Shown here: piece by piece, positions 51,201-63,460 of the stretch
Position numbering within the stretch: position 1 is the first letter of the stretch
Layout: every line of letters begins with the position of its first letter
Assembly (NCBI RefSeq): GCF_964340395.1
Contig: NC_135559.1
Coordinates: forward strand, 24,562,072 to 24,626,071
Direction of reading: 5' to 3'
DNA length: 64,000 nucleotides
Source of the DNA: Glandiceps talaboti
Taxonomy: Eukaryota > Hemichordata > Enteropneusta > Spengelidae
Notes under the pieces: model-generated
Database searches by the model: none
Seen by the model: the letters and a program-made list of their open reading frames with translations, nothing else
What the model was told of the DNA's origin: nothing
Position numbers and translations under genes: made by a program

Positions 51201-52574
51201 CAATGTACATATGCCAGTGTCTACTTATCTTTAACTACACAATGTATATATGCCTGTGTTTAATTACCTTATCTGTAACTACACAATGTACATATGCCTG
51301 TGTTTACCTTATCTGTAACTACACAATGTATATACAGTGTATGCCTGTGTTTACCTTATCTGTAACTACATGATGTACATATGCCTGTGTTTACCTTATC
51401 TGTAACTACACGATGTATATATGCCTGTGTTTACCTTATCTGTAACTACACAATGTACATATGCCAGTGTCTACTTATCTGTAACTACATGATGTACATA
51501 TGCATGTGTTTACCTTATCTGTAACTACATGATGGAAATATGCCTGTGTTTACCTTATCTGTAACTACATGATGTATATATGCCTGTGTTTAATTACCTT
51601 ATCTGTAACTACACAATGTATATATGCCTGTGTTTACCTTATCTGTAACTTCACGATGTATATATGCCTGTGTTTACCTTATCTGTAACTACACAATGTA
51701 CATATGCCTGTGTTTACCTTATCTGTAACTACACAATGTATATATGCCTGTGTTTACCTTATCTGTAACTACATGATGTACATATGCCTGTGTTTACCTT
51801 ATCTGTAACTACACGATGTATATATGCCTGTTTACCTTATCTGTAACTACACAATGTACATATGCCAGTGTCTACTTATCTGTAACTACATGATGTATAT
51901 ATGCCAGTGTCTACTTATCTGTAACTACATGATGTATATATGCCTGTGTTTACCTTATCTGTAACTACACAATGTATACATGCCTGTGTTTACCTTATCT
52001 GTAACTACACGATGTATATATGCCTGTGTTTACCTTATCTGTAACTACACAATGTACATATGCCAGTGTCTACTTATCTGTAACTACACAATGTACATAT
52101 GCCAGTGTCTACTTATCTGTAACTACATGATGTACATATGCCAGTGTTTACCTTATCTGTAACTACATGATGTACATATGCCTGTGTTTACCTTATCTGT
52201 AACTACACGATGTATATATGCCTGTGTTTACCTTATCTGTAACTACACAATGTATATATGCCTGTGTTTACCTTATCTGTAACTACATGATGTACATATG
52301 CCTGTGTTTACCTTATCTGTAACTACACAATGTATATATGCCTGTGTTTACCTTATCTGTAACTACATGATGTATATATGCCTGTGTTTACCTTATCTGT
52401 AACTACACAATGTATATATGCCTGTGTTTACCTTATCTGTAACTACACAATGTATATATGCCTGTGTTTACCTTATCTGTAACTACACAATGTACATATG
52501 CCTGTGTTTACCTTATCTGTAACTACATGATGTACATGCCTGTTTTTACCTTATCTGTAACTACACAATGTACA
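45277..52574. repeat. Minisatellite E, left part, 40/39-bp units, about 184 copies
   Basis: The core is tttaccttatctgtaactac, flanked by atgcctgtg and acaatgtatat. A 39-bp variant has ccagtgtctacttatctg. Other variants are cgatg/tgatg/aatg, gtata/gtaca, and rare ccttctctg or gaagtat units. Rare variants recur in order, showing kilobase-scale internal duplications (45.34 kb matches 47.81 kb, 47.22 kb matches 49.50 kb). Many short plus-strand frames are readings of the unit. The array is cut by the element at 52575-59243 and resumes at 59244. Confidence 0.97.
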
Positions 52575-52981
52575 ACAGCTTCCGGAAAATTTTCGGAAAT
52601 TCTATTCCACTTTGGAAAGGTATCTTTTTTTGATTGATAAAGGGTTAATAGATATGCTGCTCACTGTAGACATATCAAATCATGACATAAACTTGCATTT
52701 GACACTTTCATTTTCAAAATTAACCCATGTAAAAAGTTGCCATTTGGCCAAAAAATTGCCCAATTTCTTGGTATTTGCCAAAATATTGGCCAATATTTTG
52801 AGACTTCCCAAAATATTGGCCAATATTTTGAGACTTCCCAAAATATTGGCCAATATTTTGTGAGTTTACCAATATATTGGCCAATATTTTTGGAGTCTGC
52901 CAATATATTGTCCAATATATTGTCAGCTCTCAATATATTTTTCCCCTATAAATGTATTGGCCAATATATTGGTTCCTTTTT
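52575..52981 (+). repeat. Left terminal inverted repeat of the Foldback-like element
   Basis: The tip reads acagcttccgg, then unique sequence of about 160 bp, then a ladder of palindromes. aaaatattggccaatatttt is perfect at 52780, 52810 and 52840 (30-bp steps). Looser forms are centred at about 52880, 52911 and 52960. The inner edge is ccaatatattggttcctttt, directly followed by an F3 terminus. Confidence 0.85.
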
Positions 52982-53860
52982 AGCACAACTGAACTGATAA
53001 GGTTCAATAGTGCTATAAGCATGGCAAACTGTCTGTCAGTCTGTCTGTCTGTGTGTGTGTGTGTGTAAACAACTTAAAATAAAAAACTGCTGGGACTGAT
53101 TGCTTTGATATTTGGTGGTCATGTTACTTCTGGTGTCTAGTTGGGAAACTGTTCAAATGAAAATGATTGCATCAGAAATGTGATTTTGGGTCAAAAAAAT
53201 GGGATTTTTGGTAAAAATATTTAAACTCTGGGTAGATTGGCCTGAAATTTGGTGGGAACAGTTTTGAAGGCTAGTAAATTCAGATTTGTTCATGACATGG
53301 TGATTCAAAAGACATGATGATGCAAATTATATTGTCAGTTATATGCAAAGTAGTTGTAAATGTGAATTTTGGTCAAAAATTTATATCTCAAAAAGTACAT
53401 GGTCAGTGAGACTGAAACTTGGTGAGATGTTTCTAAAAGTGTTATTCTGCAGATTTTCTTAAAATATTTTGACACAATTGGCCCTAGCAACCATTACCAC
53501 ACCCTTAACAACAACCAGATGGTAATATATTTTGGTCAAATAACAACATCTTCAGGTAGGCAAGTGAGTAAACATTCAGCAACAAGACCATGCCCATAGT
53601 AACAGCCAAATGATTGCGTACATTGCAAAGATAATATCGAGAATTCATAGAAAAGTGAAGAAAAACATTTTATAATGTATGCAAGTATGTCTAGCAACAT
53701 GACCACGCCCATAGCAACAGCCAAATGATTGCTTACATTGCAAAGATAGCAACATGGTTGGATAGGCAACTGGATAGTCATCCAGCAAATGAACACCTAT
53801 TGTTAACATGGACCTGGGCATGTGGATAAACATTTATAAAAACTGTACAGTTGTGCTACA
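52982..53860 (-). mobile_element. F3 element inside the Foldback-like element, inverted, near full length
   Basis: It starts at tagcacaactgaactgataa (52982, the F3 3' end inverted), then ctgtctgtctgtgtgtg (microsatellite) and beta repeats with tttggtcaaaaa and tgatatttggtgg. Two alpha units follow (ccatagcaacagccaaatga near 53595 and 53709), then the leader inverted (tgaacacctattgttaacat). It ends with ctgtacagttgtgctac (about 53844-53860). The inverted ends tagcacaactg are clear here, so this copy best defines F3. Confidence 0.75.
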
Positions 53861-56800
53861 GTGCCATTTGCAGTATTTTTAGGAATTATTCCCTTATTTT
53901 TTTAAATCAAATTTTCCATCCCATAATGTTTAATACCAAATGTTGCATCAAATGTAAACATTGTGAAATATTTTACTTTTATACACTATCCATCATTTCC
54001 CCTATCTACACCTTGTTATTGCCAATTTACTTTAAAATATTTGAATATTAATTTTAAATGAGCCTAGTTGCTGTGCTAGGTTACACATTATGGACCAGGA
54101 CAAAAGAAATGACCACTTTCAAACTAGTATAATAACAGTGACAATATTGGGAGAGCTATCGTAGATGGGATATACAGCTGAAAGTAATCCTTTCTTGTTT
54201 ATTTACTATCCAAAATTCTATGTTCCCCACTTCCTAGTTGCTGCAGTGTTGGAAGCTTCCTCAACAAAATTTCCACCATGAACTCTTGCTTTGACATTAA
54301 TATTTATTTATTTATTTATTTATTTATTTTGGGTGGGTGGGGGGGGGGGGTTGCAAAACTTCATTGCTCTGAGCAGATCAATCGAATGAGTGTTTGTGAC
54401 TGACCTATTGAACTTTCTTGTAACAATAACAATGACCATCACATATATACAAGGTATACTGAATATAAAAAGAAAAAGTGTTTGATACAAAGCACAAAAA
54501 TTCTTGAAACATTCTCAAGAACTACAGTTCTTTTTGTAACCATGGTGAAGAGTTAACAATGAGAAATGACACACACACATACACCTGTTGAAAAAAGACC
54601 ATGATGCATAAATGTAATATTGAAACATCTAACTTTTACTTCATAAATTTATCTTTATCTCAGCCCCTTCCCAAGACAAAGTTTCTATTTTGAAATTTCC
54701 CTCCCAAACAGAATTACCTTTCACCCCACAAATCATAAACACCAGTTTTTTTCCAAAAAATGTACTAAAGCATTTTTCCAGTTAGTTTTTATGATCTTTC
54801 CCACACATAGTTCATCATATACTGTCACAATCCATTCACCCTCCATAAGGCAGTCATTACAGATTTAACCTGAAAAACAAAGAAAAGAGCTTGCATTAAA
54901 ACTTGCATTACATAACTGAATATAGACACAACTGCCCTATATAAAGAGGATTATGGCTAATCTATGCAAATGCGGGAAATTCAAACTGCTGTACAGAGCA
55001 CTAGCTTCTGGGTCTTGTTTTCAGCATTTTTTCTGTGCTTCGAGAAACACACAGGTCATGTATCATGTACAAATTGTTTGTGCATGTCAATGAAAAGTTT
55101 ATAGATTTCATCACAAAATAACACATGTTATTACTGATTACTGAGGCAAAGAATACACTTTCATTCAACCCTGTGAGATGCTTTGGATTGGTACAAACAT
55201 ACAATTTATAAATGGCTCCAATTATATCCATATGATGATTGAAGGCTTTTTGGAAAAAAATCTTCATTCTCATTATGTTAATTGAACATTTTTTGAGGTC
55301 TAGCTAAAGTCATCTCCACACTTTGATGATATAAATAACACAGCTGATCAGAGAAGGTAGTTGACAGCTAGTAATACAGAGAACAGTGGCTTTAGTGGTC
55401 TGAGGTAAAAATAACCACAACGGATCAACCAAAATGTGTGAATGACAATGTCTACACACTCATCAAACTCACAATTACCATACATGTATATACAGTAGTG
55501 AGATTATATACCATCATGACTGAGCATAGAACCTAGATAGACATCCCATCGTAGAGACTGAATAACTGAAAAAGGCATTCAGATACAAGAACCTTTCTCT
55601 TGACATGCTTCAAGGGAAATGTTCCAAGCTTTAGTTGCCTTTTTGTGAGAAATCAATTTGAAACTAAGTATAAGAGGTATCACCAGTTCGAACTTGGAAT
55701 ACACTATGTGGGCTAAAATGCAACCACAGACGGTACAGCTAGGGGTCACATCACATCACTAGTAGTGATATGAATCATACTTCACAAAGCACAGACAAAA
55801 GAAACAGTTCACACCATATACACAGAATAAGAAAAGATATGCATAGAATTGCAAAACGGTTGCTACACAAACACTAAGATGTAATCCTCAGTAAGAACAC
55901 AAACATTATAATCATGTATGTTAATGTACATATCCTAGAGGTCATGGGTTATTGAATAGATTACCATACATTACTCAACCCACAAAATAGAAATTAGCTC
56001 TAAGGAAAATTTCAACTTTTCCTAGACACTTCGGGCTAGCCCTTACTGGCAACCTTTGGTAGCCATCATAGTGAGAAAAAAACTAACTTCTTAGTTGTCT
56101 GTGAGTAGTTCAACATTTTGAGAAAACAAATGAAATGCAAGGCCACTCTACAGTAGAATGCTTACTGTTCACACGTTTTGGACAATGACATGTTACCATA
56201 AAATTACCATCTTCACTTGAAAATCAACCTTTCTGTTGCCCCACACTTTGCCATTGCAAAACATGTGACATACAATGTCAATGCATGGTAGTCTACACTG
56301 TGCCAACACCATATGTGCACATACTTATGGGTAAAAAAACGTGCAACATCGAACAACAGTTTTGAGATCATAGTAAAAAAGTTTGTGGAGTCTGGAAATT
56401 GAGTAGCAAATCATCTTTGGTCAGCATAGATGTATCTTTGAGTAATTAATTACTCCAAGGATGGATGTAAAATTTCTATTGACAATAACATTCACAACAA
56501 CAGAAATCAACTTTCCAAAATGATAGAGCTACACTTACCACAATCTCGGAACTTTCACTTCCACTCTGTATCAAAGTGACATTTCCACTAGGGCAAGTTT
56601 TCCTTCTTTCCATTGACGTGCCATACGATGGTAACATTGCCATCTAAGCATTTGAAGACTAGAACATGACGCCACGGTTTTCGATCAAGCACTAGTATGC
56701 TGCTTTTGCAGATTATGACATGTAGACTGTGATAATCTCAGGATATTTTATCATGATTACGTAACACTGTCAGGTCGTTAAATCATATTTGGAAAATGCT

Positions 56801-58192
56801 CATTTGCATACTATTTACATATTTTGTACTACGTTGGCCATGTTTTATACCCAATGACAGTGTGCTAATTATTTCCAAATGTAGCATTCATGCCATTTGT
56901 TAACAAAGCATTCAGCACAGAGTGTTTCTTGTCCGTGACAAAATGCACAATTTTTTTAATTGATTTGAAAACAACATTTAGGGAATGTCCGGTAACTATA
57001 GCCGTAAAATATACTTTTCAACTCTATACACATATCTGAGTAAGAAAAAATTTCAATGGTGCACCCATGAAATATTAAATATGTCAGAAATGACGTGACT
57101 TGCTTCACTTACAGATACATTTATATGATCATGCAAGAGAGACAACATCTACTGGCCAAGACAACTTGAGGTAGAAATTTTAGGGGTACGGTTTGTGACA
57201 CACAGATCGAACCACAGACATGCAGCACATGTGTTCCTTGTCTGTGACAGAACATACTTGTATTGAAGCCAAGCTGCAAGGTGACCGTTACAATGTTGTG
57301 TTATCATTGTGAGTGCAAAAGTAAAGTACATACAAACATTGCTACAATCTGAATACAAGGGTGACTGTCACTCTTTTGTCATGTTGATAAATTTCAACAA
57401 AGAACAAGAGTTTAGGGATATCCCAGGTAGTGGGTTATACTTCCATGATTTTTCCAAGCAAATTGATAGTTATTTAGTTTACCATTCACCAACAGCTATT
57501 CAGATTGTCAGTAGATTTCAGCAAATTGCCAATATTTTTGTGATGTTGACTAAATGTTTCCTCATAGTACCAGATACATGGTCAAAATATTCATCTTTCA
57601 ATTAGCGCCATCAGAATCAAAATAAGTCCTCTCTGTTTTAAGGACAAATGAAATTTTTTTGTCATCAAAGTTTTTGTCATCAAAGTGATATTCACTGGTA
57701 ACAGGTAAATGTTACAACTATCACTGATCACAGGCAAACCCTTCCCTAAGTTCCGATGCAAAATGTTTAGTAGTTCTCCAACCCCAATCCTGAGAATTTA
57801 TCCAGAGATATTACATATAGGACGTCACAATCACAATGTGTATAAACTATGTACATTATTAGAAGAAACTGTCAACATTCAAATAAATTAGTTTTGTAAA
57901 CATGTCTGCATGTCTGAGATACCTTTAAGATTTAAACTATTCACACAAGATGGTCCACATACGGCAAGCCGTTATAGTTGAACATGGAGCATAAGCTTGT
58001 GGCCATCTTGAACATGGACCCATTGGCCTAGTGGCTATCTTTTAAAATGAGCTGTAAAAAATGTCAAGTCTAGAGCTTTACTGGGATTAAAAACACACAA
58101 CAGTGCAGTGCCTGGCTTTGAAAGGGAGCTATTAGTTGTGTTTGAAAAGTAAAACTGCAATTAAGTAATGAGTTTAAAATATAATGAATAAA
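53861..58192. other. Interior of the Foldback-like element, unassigned
   Basis: About 4.3 kb of AT-rich DNA without recognisable transposase, helicase or other domain. The longest frames (55001-55273 minus, 57309-57605 plus) lack motifs. There is a TTTA run plus G-run near 54300-54350 (tttatttattttgggtgggt, then a long G run). The block caccatatacacagaataa near 55813 recurs at about 58563. Confidence 0.5.
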
Positions 58193-58792
58193 GAGGTATG
58201 TAATGGTACTCAAAGTACCTACATGTCCCTCCACCCACCTGGAGGGACTGGGTGTGACATGCTGAGACCATGAACTGAGTCTCAGTTTGCCAAAAATAGC
58301 CATCTGAGACCAGTCTCGGTTTGCCATGAACTTCAGTCCCAGATTAAAAAAAAGTCTATCTGAGAATAGTTTCAGTTCACAAAAATTCATGATGTCACAC
58401 TACTTGTATACTATTGAGACTGAGACAAACATTACAAGTAACATAGATGCATCCCTAATACATCATAAGGGTCTATGAATACATCCATGCTAGAAACAAA
58501 ACAAAGGCTTAGTAAACTACACATACAGATCACATGATAACTACACAAAAGAAAGAGTTGACACCATATACACAGAATAACAAAAGATATGTATGGAAGG
58601 CAACATTGATTACAATACAAACACAAACAAGTATCGAAATCCTAAGAACATATTAAACACTCTAACCATGGAAGTTTTTTTTGCCATTTGAGACTGGCAA
58701 ACTGAGACTAGTCTCAGATGGCTATTTTTTTTGCAACTGGGACTCTCAGTTCATGGTCTCAGTTTAACATTTTAAGTACCTTTACATACCTC
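58193..58792. mobile_element. 600-bp foldback element nested in the larger one
   Basis: Inverted arms of about 130-150 bp begin with gaggtatgtaatggtact (58193) and end with the inverse near 58792. Shared blocks include gagaccatgaactgag, atagccatctgagac and agtctcagtttgcca. Poly-A/T runs differ between arms. The middle holds sequence related to 55.80-55.90 kb. No coding capacity. Confidence 0.7.
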
Positions 58793-58854
58793 GACTAAAA
58801 CATGTTACAAGTAGTAAATTTTGTAACTGTGGGGACAAAATGGTAAAATTGTTT

Positions 58855-59243
58855 AAAGGAAACCAATATATTGACCAAATACATTCATTTAGGAAAAATA
58901 TATTGGGCAGTTTATTTGAGAGCTGAAAATATATTGGCCAATATATTGGCAAACTCACAAAATATTGGCCAATATTTTGGGAAGTCTCAAAATATTGGCC
59001 AATATTTTGGGAAGTCTCAAAATATTGGCCAATATTTTGGCAAATACCAAAAAATTGGGCAATTTTTTGGCCAAATGGCAACTTTTTACATGGGTTAATC
59101 TTGAAAATGAAAGTGTCAAATGCAAGTTTATGTCATGATTTGATATGTCTACAGTGAGCAGCATATCTATTAACCCTTTATCAATCAAAAAAAGATACCT
59201 TTCCAAAGTGGAATAGAATTTCCGAAAGTTTCCCGGAAGCTGC
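58855..59243 (-). repeat. Right terminal inverted repeat of the Foldback-like element
   Basis: This is the inverse of the left repeat. It runs from aaaggaaaccaatatattg at the inner edge, through the same 30-bp palindrome ladder (aaaatattggccaatatttt repeated from about 58959), to ccggaagctgc at the tip. It is about 18 bp shorter than the left copy because of small differences in the inner ladder. Confidence 0.85.
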
Positions 59244-59790
59244 TACATATATGCCTGTGTTTACCTTATCTGTAACTACACAATGTACATGCAAGTGTTT
59301 ACCTTATCTGTAACTACACAATGTATATATGCCTGTGTTTACCTTATCTGTAACTACACAATGTACATATATGCCTGTGTTTACCTTATCTGTAACTACA
59401 CAATGTACATGCCAGTGTTTACCTTATCTGTAACTACACAATGTACATATGCCTGTGTTTACCTTATCTGTAACTACACAATGTACATATGCCTGTGTTT
59501 ACCTTATCTGTAACTACACGATGTATATATGCCTGTGTTTACCTTATCTGTAACTACACAATGTATATATGCCTGTGTTTACCTTATCTGTAACTACACG
59601 ATGTACATATGCCTGTGTTTACCTTATCTGTAACTACACGATGTATATATGCCTGTGTTTACCTTATCTGTAACTACACAATGTATATATGCCTGTGTTT
59701 ACCTTATCTGTAACTACACGATGTACATATGCCTGTGTTTACCTTACCTGTAACTACATGATGTACAATACATGTATGTCTGTGTTTCTT
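59244..59790. repeat. Minisatellite E, right part
   Basis: About 13 further 40-bp units, same strand and phase as the left part. The last units are degraded (gtacaatacatgtatgtctg). It proves that the element between the two parts is an insertion into a pre-existing array. Confidence 0.95.
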
Positions 59791-61060
59791 ATGTATAGGC
59801 TAACCCAGGCATGTCTTTCTCTCTCTGTCTTATAAGCCCTGTCTCCATCTAAATATTGAACTTGTTCAACTTCAATCGGTTCAATGCCTAATACCCACAG
59901 CTATGCATGATGACATGGCCAGTAAATGAATGACAAAAACAATCATTTGAATGCTACAAAAACCTTAATTCATTATGGATTCCTCAACACCTAAAAAGAA
60001 GTTGAATGTCTCTTTGCCAATTGCAAAATTTCTGAAATCGATAGACTTCTTTCCCATTTGATGGTTGTTGTCACAACCAGAAATGATCATAATAGTATTT
60101 GATGAACTCACATTTAGTGTAAGTTATAAGCCCAAGGCCTGGGCATGACTTTCTACATTGTACTTGTTACATTACTAAAAATATGCCTACAAGTCGGTCA
60201 ATTGACTGATGTTCATTAAATCTGTTTATTGATGTGAAAATAAACAGATTGATCATCTAAAATAATTATTCAGAATGGTTTTAGTTATTCTGAAGAGATT
60301 TGTACATTTTTTCAAGTGATACTTGAAACATGTGAAAGCCATCATTGTGCAGTGCATGTTTACCTGTCTGCTTATATAATTAAAATTATGGAAATGTGTG
60401 AATAAAACCACAGAAACAACATGAAGAATATAAAAGCATGAGGACTTGTAAATACAATTTCCCATTGAAAGCACGTTTTGCAGAGATAATAAAATGTTTT
60501 TCAAATTTGAATGAATTTCGTTGCAAGTTTGAGTTTGTATTTATCAATGATGATGTAAATGGTATATGAAATAACTAGAGTTGCAATAGGACAGGTCATA
60601 CATTTTCCCATTTTGCATTACAAACTAAAACAAATGAATTATGTTTCTTGTACATCAGCTTTTTTTCCCTTAGAGGTGTATGTCAAGCATCTATCAAAGT
60701 CTGCATATATTTGTAAACTACTCTTGACCATCCCAAAGTTCAATCATATCTAGGCAAAATTAAGGTCAATATTACGTCGCTTGGCCCAAATCAATTGTGG
60801 CATAGCTTCACTTAATAGTATATCAGGCAACATGATCATGATAAGCTTTTATTCGTTTATCGAAATCTCTTTCATCAAACGAGAAATAACTGTCAAGCTG
60901 TGGCAGCCCTCGCTTGATGGATAACTTTGACAAGGTGATTTCCCGCGAAATACTCCATGTTGAATTTCATGTCATTATAGCAATAATCCACAATGCTTTA
61001 AGACTACGTCATCGAATCAAGTAAACAGGATCAATCCTGGCTATATATTCCTTATTGCAA
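59791..61060. other. Unassigned stretch
   Basis: No recognisable gene or element in about 1.3 kb. Two short frames (60253-60504 minus, 60559-60753 plus) lack motifs. Confidence 0.5.
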
Positions 61061-61647
61061 AAGTTCATAAAATATGCAAATTAGCAATTGACTCGATACA
61101 TCATATCTTTGCTCGGTCAATCTTTAGCAAGTTTCATCAAATTTGGTGCAGTCTTTCTTGGAATAGGCCCTAATCGCCAAGGTTTGGTAATAATGCAAAT
61201 GAGCAATTTATAGACAGCACAAAATTTCATTAAGAACTATCATATCTCTGTATGATCAATATCTGTTGCAAGTTTCATCAAATTTGATAAAGTCCTTCTG
61301 GATGCATTTATAACCTGAGTTACAAACATTCATTAATTATGCAAATTAGCCCTTAATTAACTAACAAGTTCTAGTGCTTTTATATCTTTGTATGATCTGT
61401 AGATGTAGCAAGTTTCATTGAATTTAGTGCTGCCGTTATGCATATATAGCTGCCCCATTTATAAAATCATTAATTATGCAAATTATCATTCATTAATTAA
61501 GCAAGCTACTTCCACCAAAAACTAATCAGCGCTAAGTTACAGCCTGATAATGCTACATAGTAAATTGCAGAACATTTGCTGCAGAACTTTTTGAGATATA
61601 AGTTGAACAAAATTTCTGCACAGACACATACATGTAGATACAGACAC

Positions 61648-61678
<31 letters not shown>

Positions 61679-61710
61679 TTGCCACGACATCAGCTCCCAT
61701 ACGGGAGCAA
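61061..61710 (+). mobile_element. F5 HINE-like element, related to F1
   Basis: Four diverged core repeats of about 110-130 bp are marked by aatatgcaaattagc-like and agcaagtttcatcaaattt blocks (about 61128, 61268, 61408). A CAGA microsatellite (61639-61678) and a terminal hairpin, gctcccatacgggagc (61693-61708), follow. The attaattatgcaaatta core string is shared with F1, but the hairpin differs. The 5' end is not defined. Confidence 0.65.
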
Positions 61711-61764
61711 AATGTATGTCTGTCTCTTGCTGTGTCAGTCTCTATAGCTGTGTGGAGGCCAACC
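61711..61764. repeat. Irregular TGTC-rich junction between F5 and array F
   Basis: Contains gtatgtctgtctcttgctgt and similar. It grades from the F5 end into the regular array. Confidence 0.6.
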
Positions 61765-62430
61765 CATGTGTCTCTGTCTCTGTCTGTCTCATATTCTCTA
61801 TACATGTGTCTGTCTCTGTCTGTCTCATATTCTCTATACATGTGTCTGTCTCTGTCTGTCTCATATTCTCTATACATGTGTCTCTGTCTCTGTCTGTCTC
61901 ATATTCTCTATACATGTGTCTGTCTGTCTGTCTCATATTCTCTATACATGTGTCTGTCTCTGTCTGTCTCATATTCTCTATACATGTGTCTGTCTCTGTC
62001 TGTCTCATATTCTCTATACATGTGTCTCTGTCTCTGTCTGTCTCATATTCTCTATACATGTGTCTCTGTCTCTGTCTGTCTCATATTCTCTCTCCATGTG
62101 TCTGTCTCTGTCTGTCTCATATTCTCTATACATGTGTCTGTCTCTGTCTGTCTCATATTCTCTATACATGTGTCTCTGTCTGTCTCATATTCTCTATACA
62201 TGTGTCTATCTGTCTGTCTCATATTCTCTATACATGTGTCTGTCTCTGTCTGTCTCATATTCTCTATACATGTGTCTCTGTCTCTGTCTGTCTCATTCTC
62301 TATACATGTGTCTGTCTCTGTCTGTCTCATATTCTCTATACATGTGTCTCTGTCTCTGTCTGTCTCATATTCTCTCTCCATGTGTCTGTCTCTGTCTGTC
62401 TCATATTCTCTATACATGTGTCTGTCTGCT
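61765..62430. repeat. Minisatellite F, about 36-bp unit, about 18 copies
   Basis: The core is tctgtctcatattctctata followed by catgtgtctgtc. Unit length varies through the number of tctg/tctc steps (roughly 30-38 bp). Both strands are stop-free over long distances (plus frames up to 311 codons, minus up to 159), which is an effect of the repeat. It follows directly after the F5 terminal hairpin. Confidence 0.95.
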
Positions 62431-63460
62431 ATAAAACAATTCAACTTTGGAAAGTTCTCAATGTTTCTTTGTTCTCTGAGTATAGCCTGCAATGCATTTT
62501 TCATACCATAATCAAAAATTTTAAAAGACATTTTAAATTGAATGAAAATCTTTTATATACTTTGTGAACAAAGTGACATTATGGTTTATAAAGTTTGCTC
62601 TGAGCATGATTGAATGGGCCCAATCCATCTTGTGTTCTCCAATTCCTGCAGTGATCAAATGGTAAATTAGATTTATTGCTCATATTGCTTCCAAGTGATT
62701 CCACTCCACTTTCTCCATGTAAATCAAAGCTCTTTGAAAGGGAAGCTTTCCCATGTGAGTCTAGATGTACATGTACATACCCTACTCCAATTACTATCAA
62801 ATCTTGTTGATTGGTATTCTCTAAATTGAAATGTTGAGATACTGTAATGTAGCTGGTTCAGATGTTCTTGTCTTAATTGGTGAAATCTGTTTGTGTAAGT
62901 GGGAATTCTTGTTTCTGCTACTTTCTCTTACATCTATAGTGATTATAAGAATGTGTCACTGTTTGATGATCATGCAGATAACATGTTGTTTTTGTAGACA
63001 TCCACATACAGTCAACAGTGACATATACATGTAGGTCTGTGACCTACCTGTGCTCCTCATTCATCAACAATTTCTATGTATTTATTTTACGTATGTGTTT
63101 GTGTGTTGACTAGGATTATACATGATACAATTACCAGAGTTTGCTGAAAATCCACCCATCCAAACAGATACCCATGGGCGACTATTCAGCAAGTGGGCAT
63201 CTATTTAGGAGTTCACTTTCACGGTGGAAAAAATTCTGATTCTATATTGATAATGATATGCTTATTGTCGGGTTTAGATTGTAACTTTTATTTCACATAA
63301 AGTAAATACAACAATAACAAAAATTAACATGAGAGAAAAGTATACGAATGGAAAAGTTGATATGTATGATGTGAGTGAGTACATCATGCATGTGATGAAT
63401 GTGATTATGCATAACTTGGTACTGTGACAGCCACATACTGGTTGAAAACATTATGTTCAT
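62431..63460. other. Unassigned stretch
   Basis: No recognisable feature between arrays F and G; only short motif-free frames. Confidence 0.5.

Larger units (their letters stand above)
52575..59243. mobile_element. 6.67-kb Foldback-like element inserted in minisatellite E
   Basis: Terminal inverted repeats 52575-52981 and 58855-59243 are nearly identical. The translations of corresponding stretches (52612-52863 plus, 58955-59206 minus) differ at one residue of 83. Minisatellite E lies on both sides in the same phase and strand, and the flanking taca (52571-52574 and 59244-59247) reads as a 4-bp target duplication. The interior holds an F3 copy, a small foldback and about 4.3 kb of unassigned AT-rich DNA, with no transposase-like open frame. 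Long inverted ends built of short palindromic tandem repeats recall the Drosophila Foldback class; a Mutator-like origin is an alternative, but the 4-bp duplication argues against it. Confidence 0.85.

Noticed and set aside
53861-58192. Transposase inside the 6.67-kb element
   Set aside because: No frame exceeds about 100 codons and none shows a recognisable catalytic pattern; the element is treated as non-autonomous.
61576-62567. Open frames of 222-311 codons on plus and 105-159 on minus
   Set aside because: Stop-free readings of the tgtctc-rich array F on both strands at once, ending soon after the array does.
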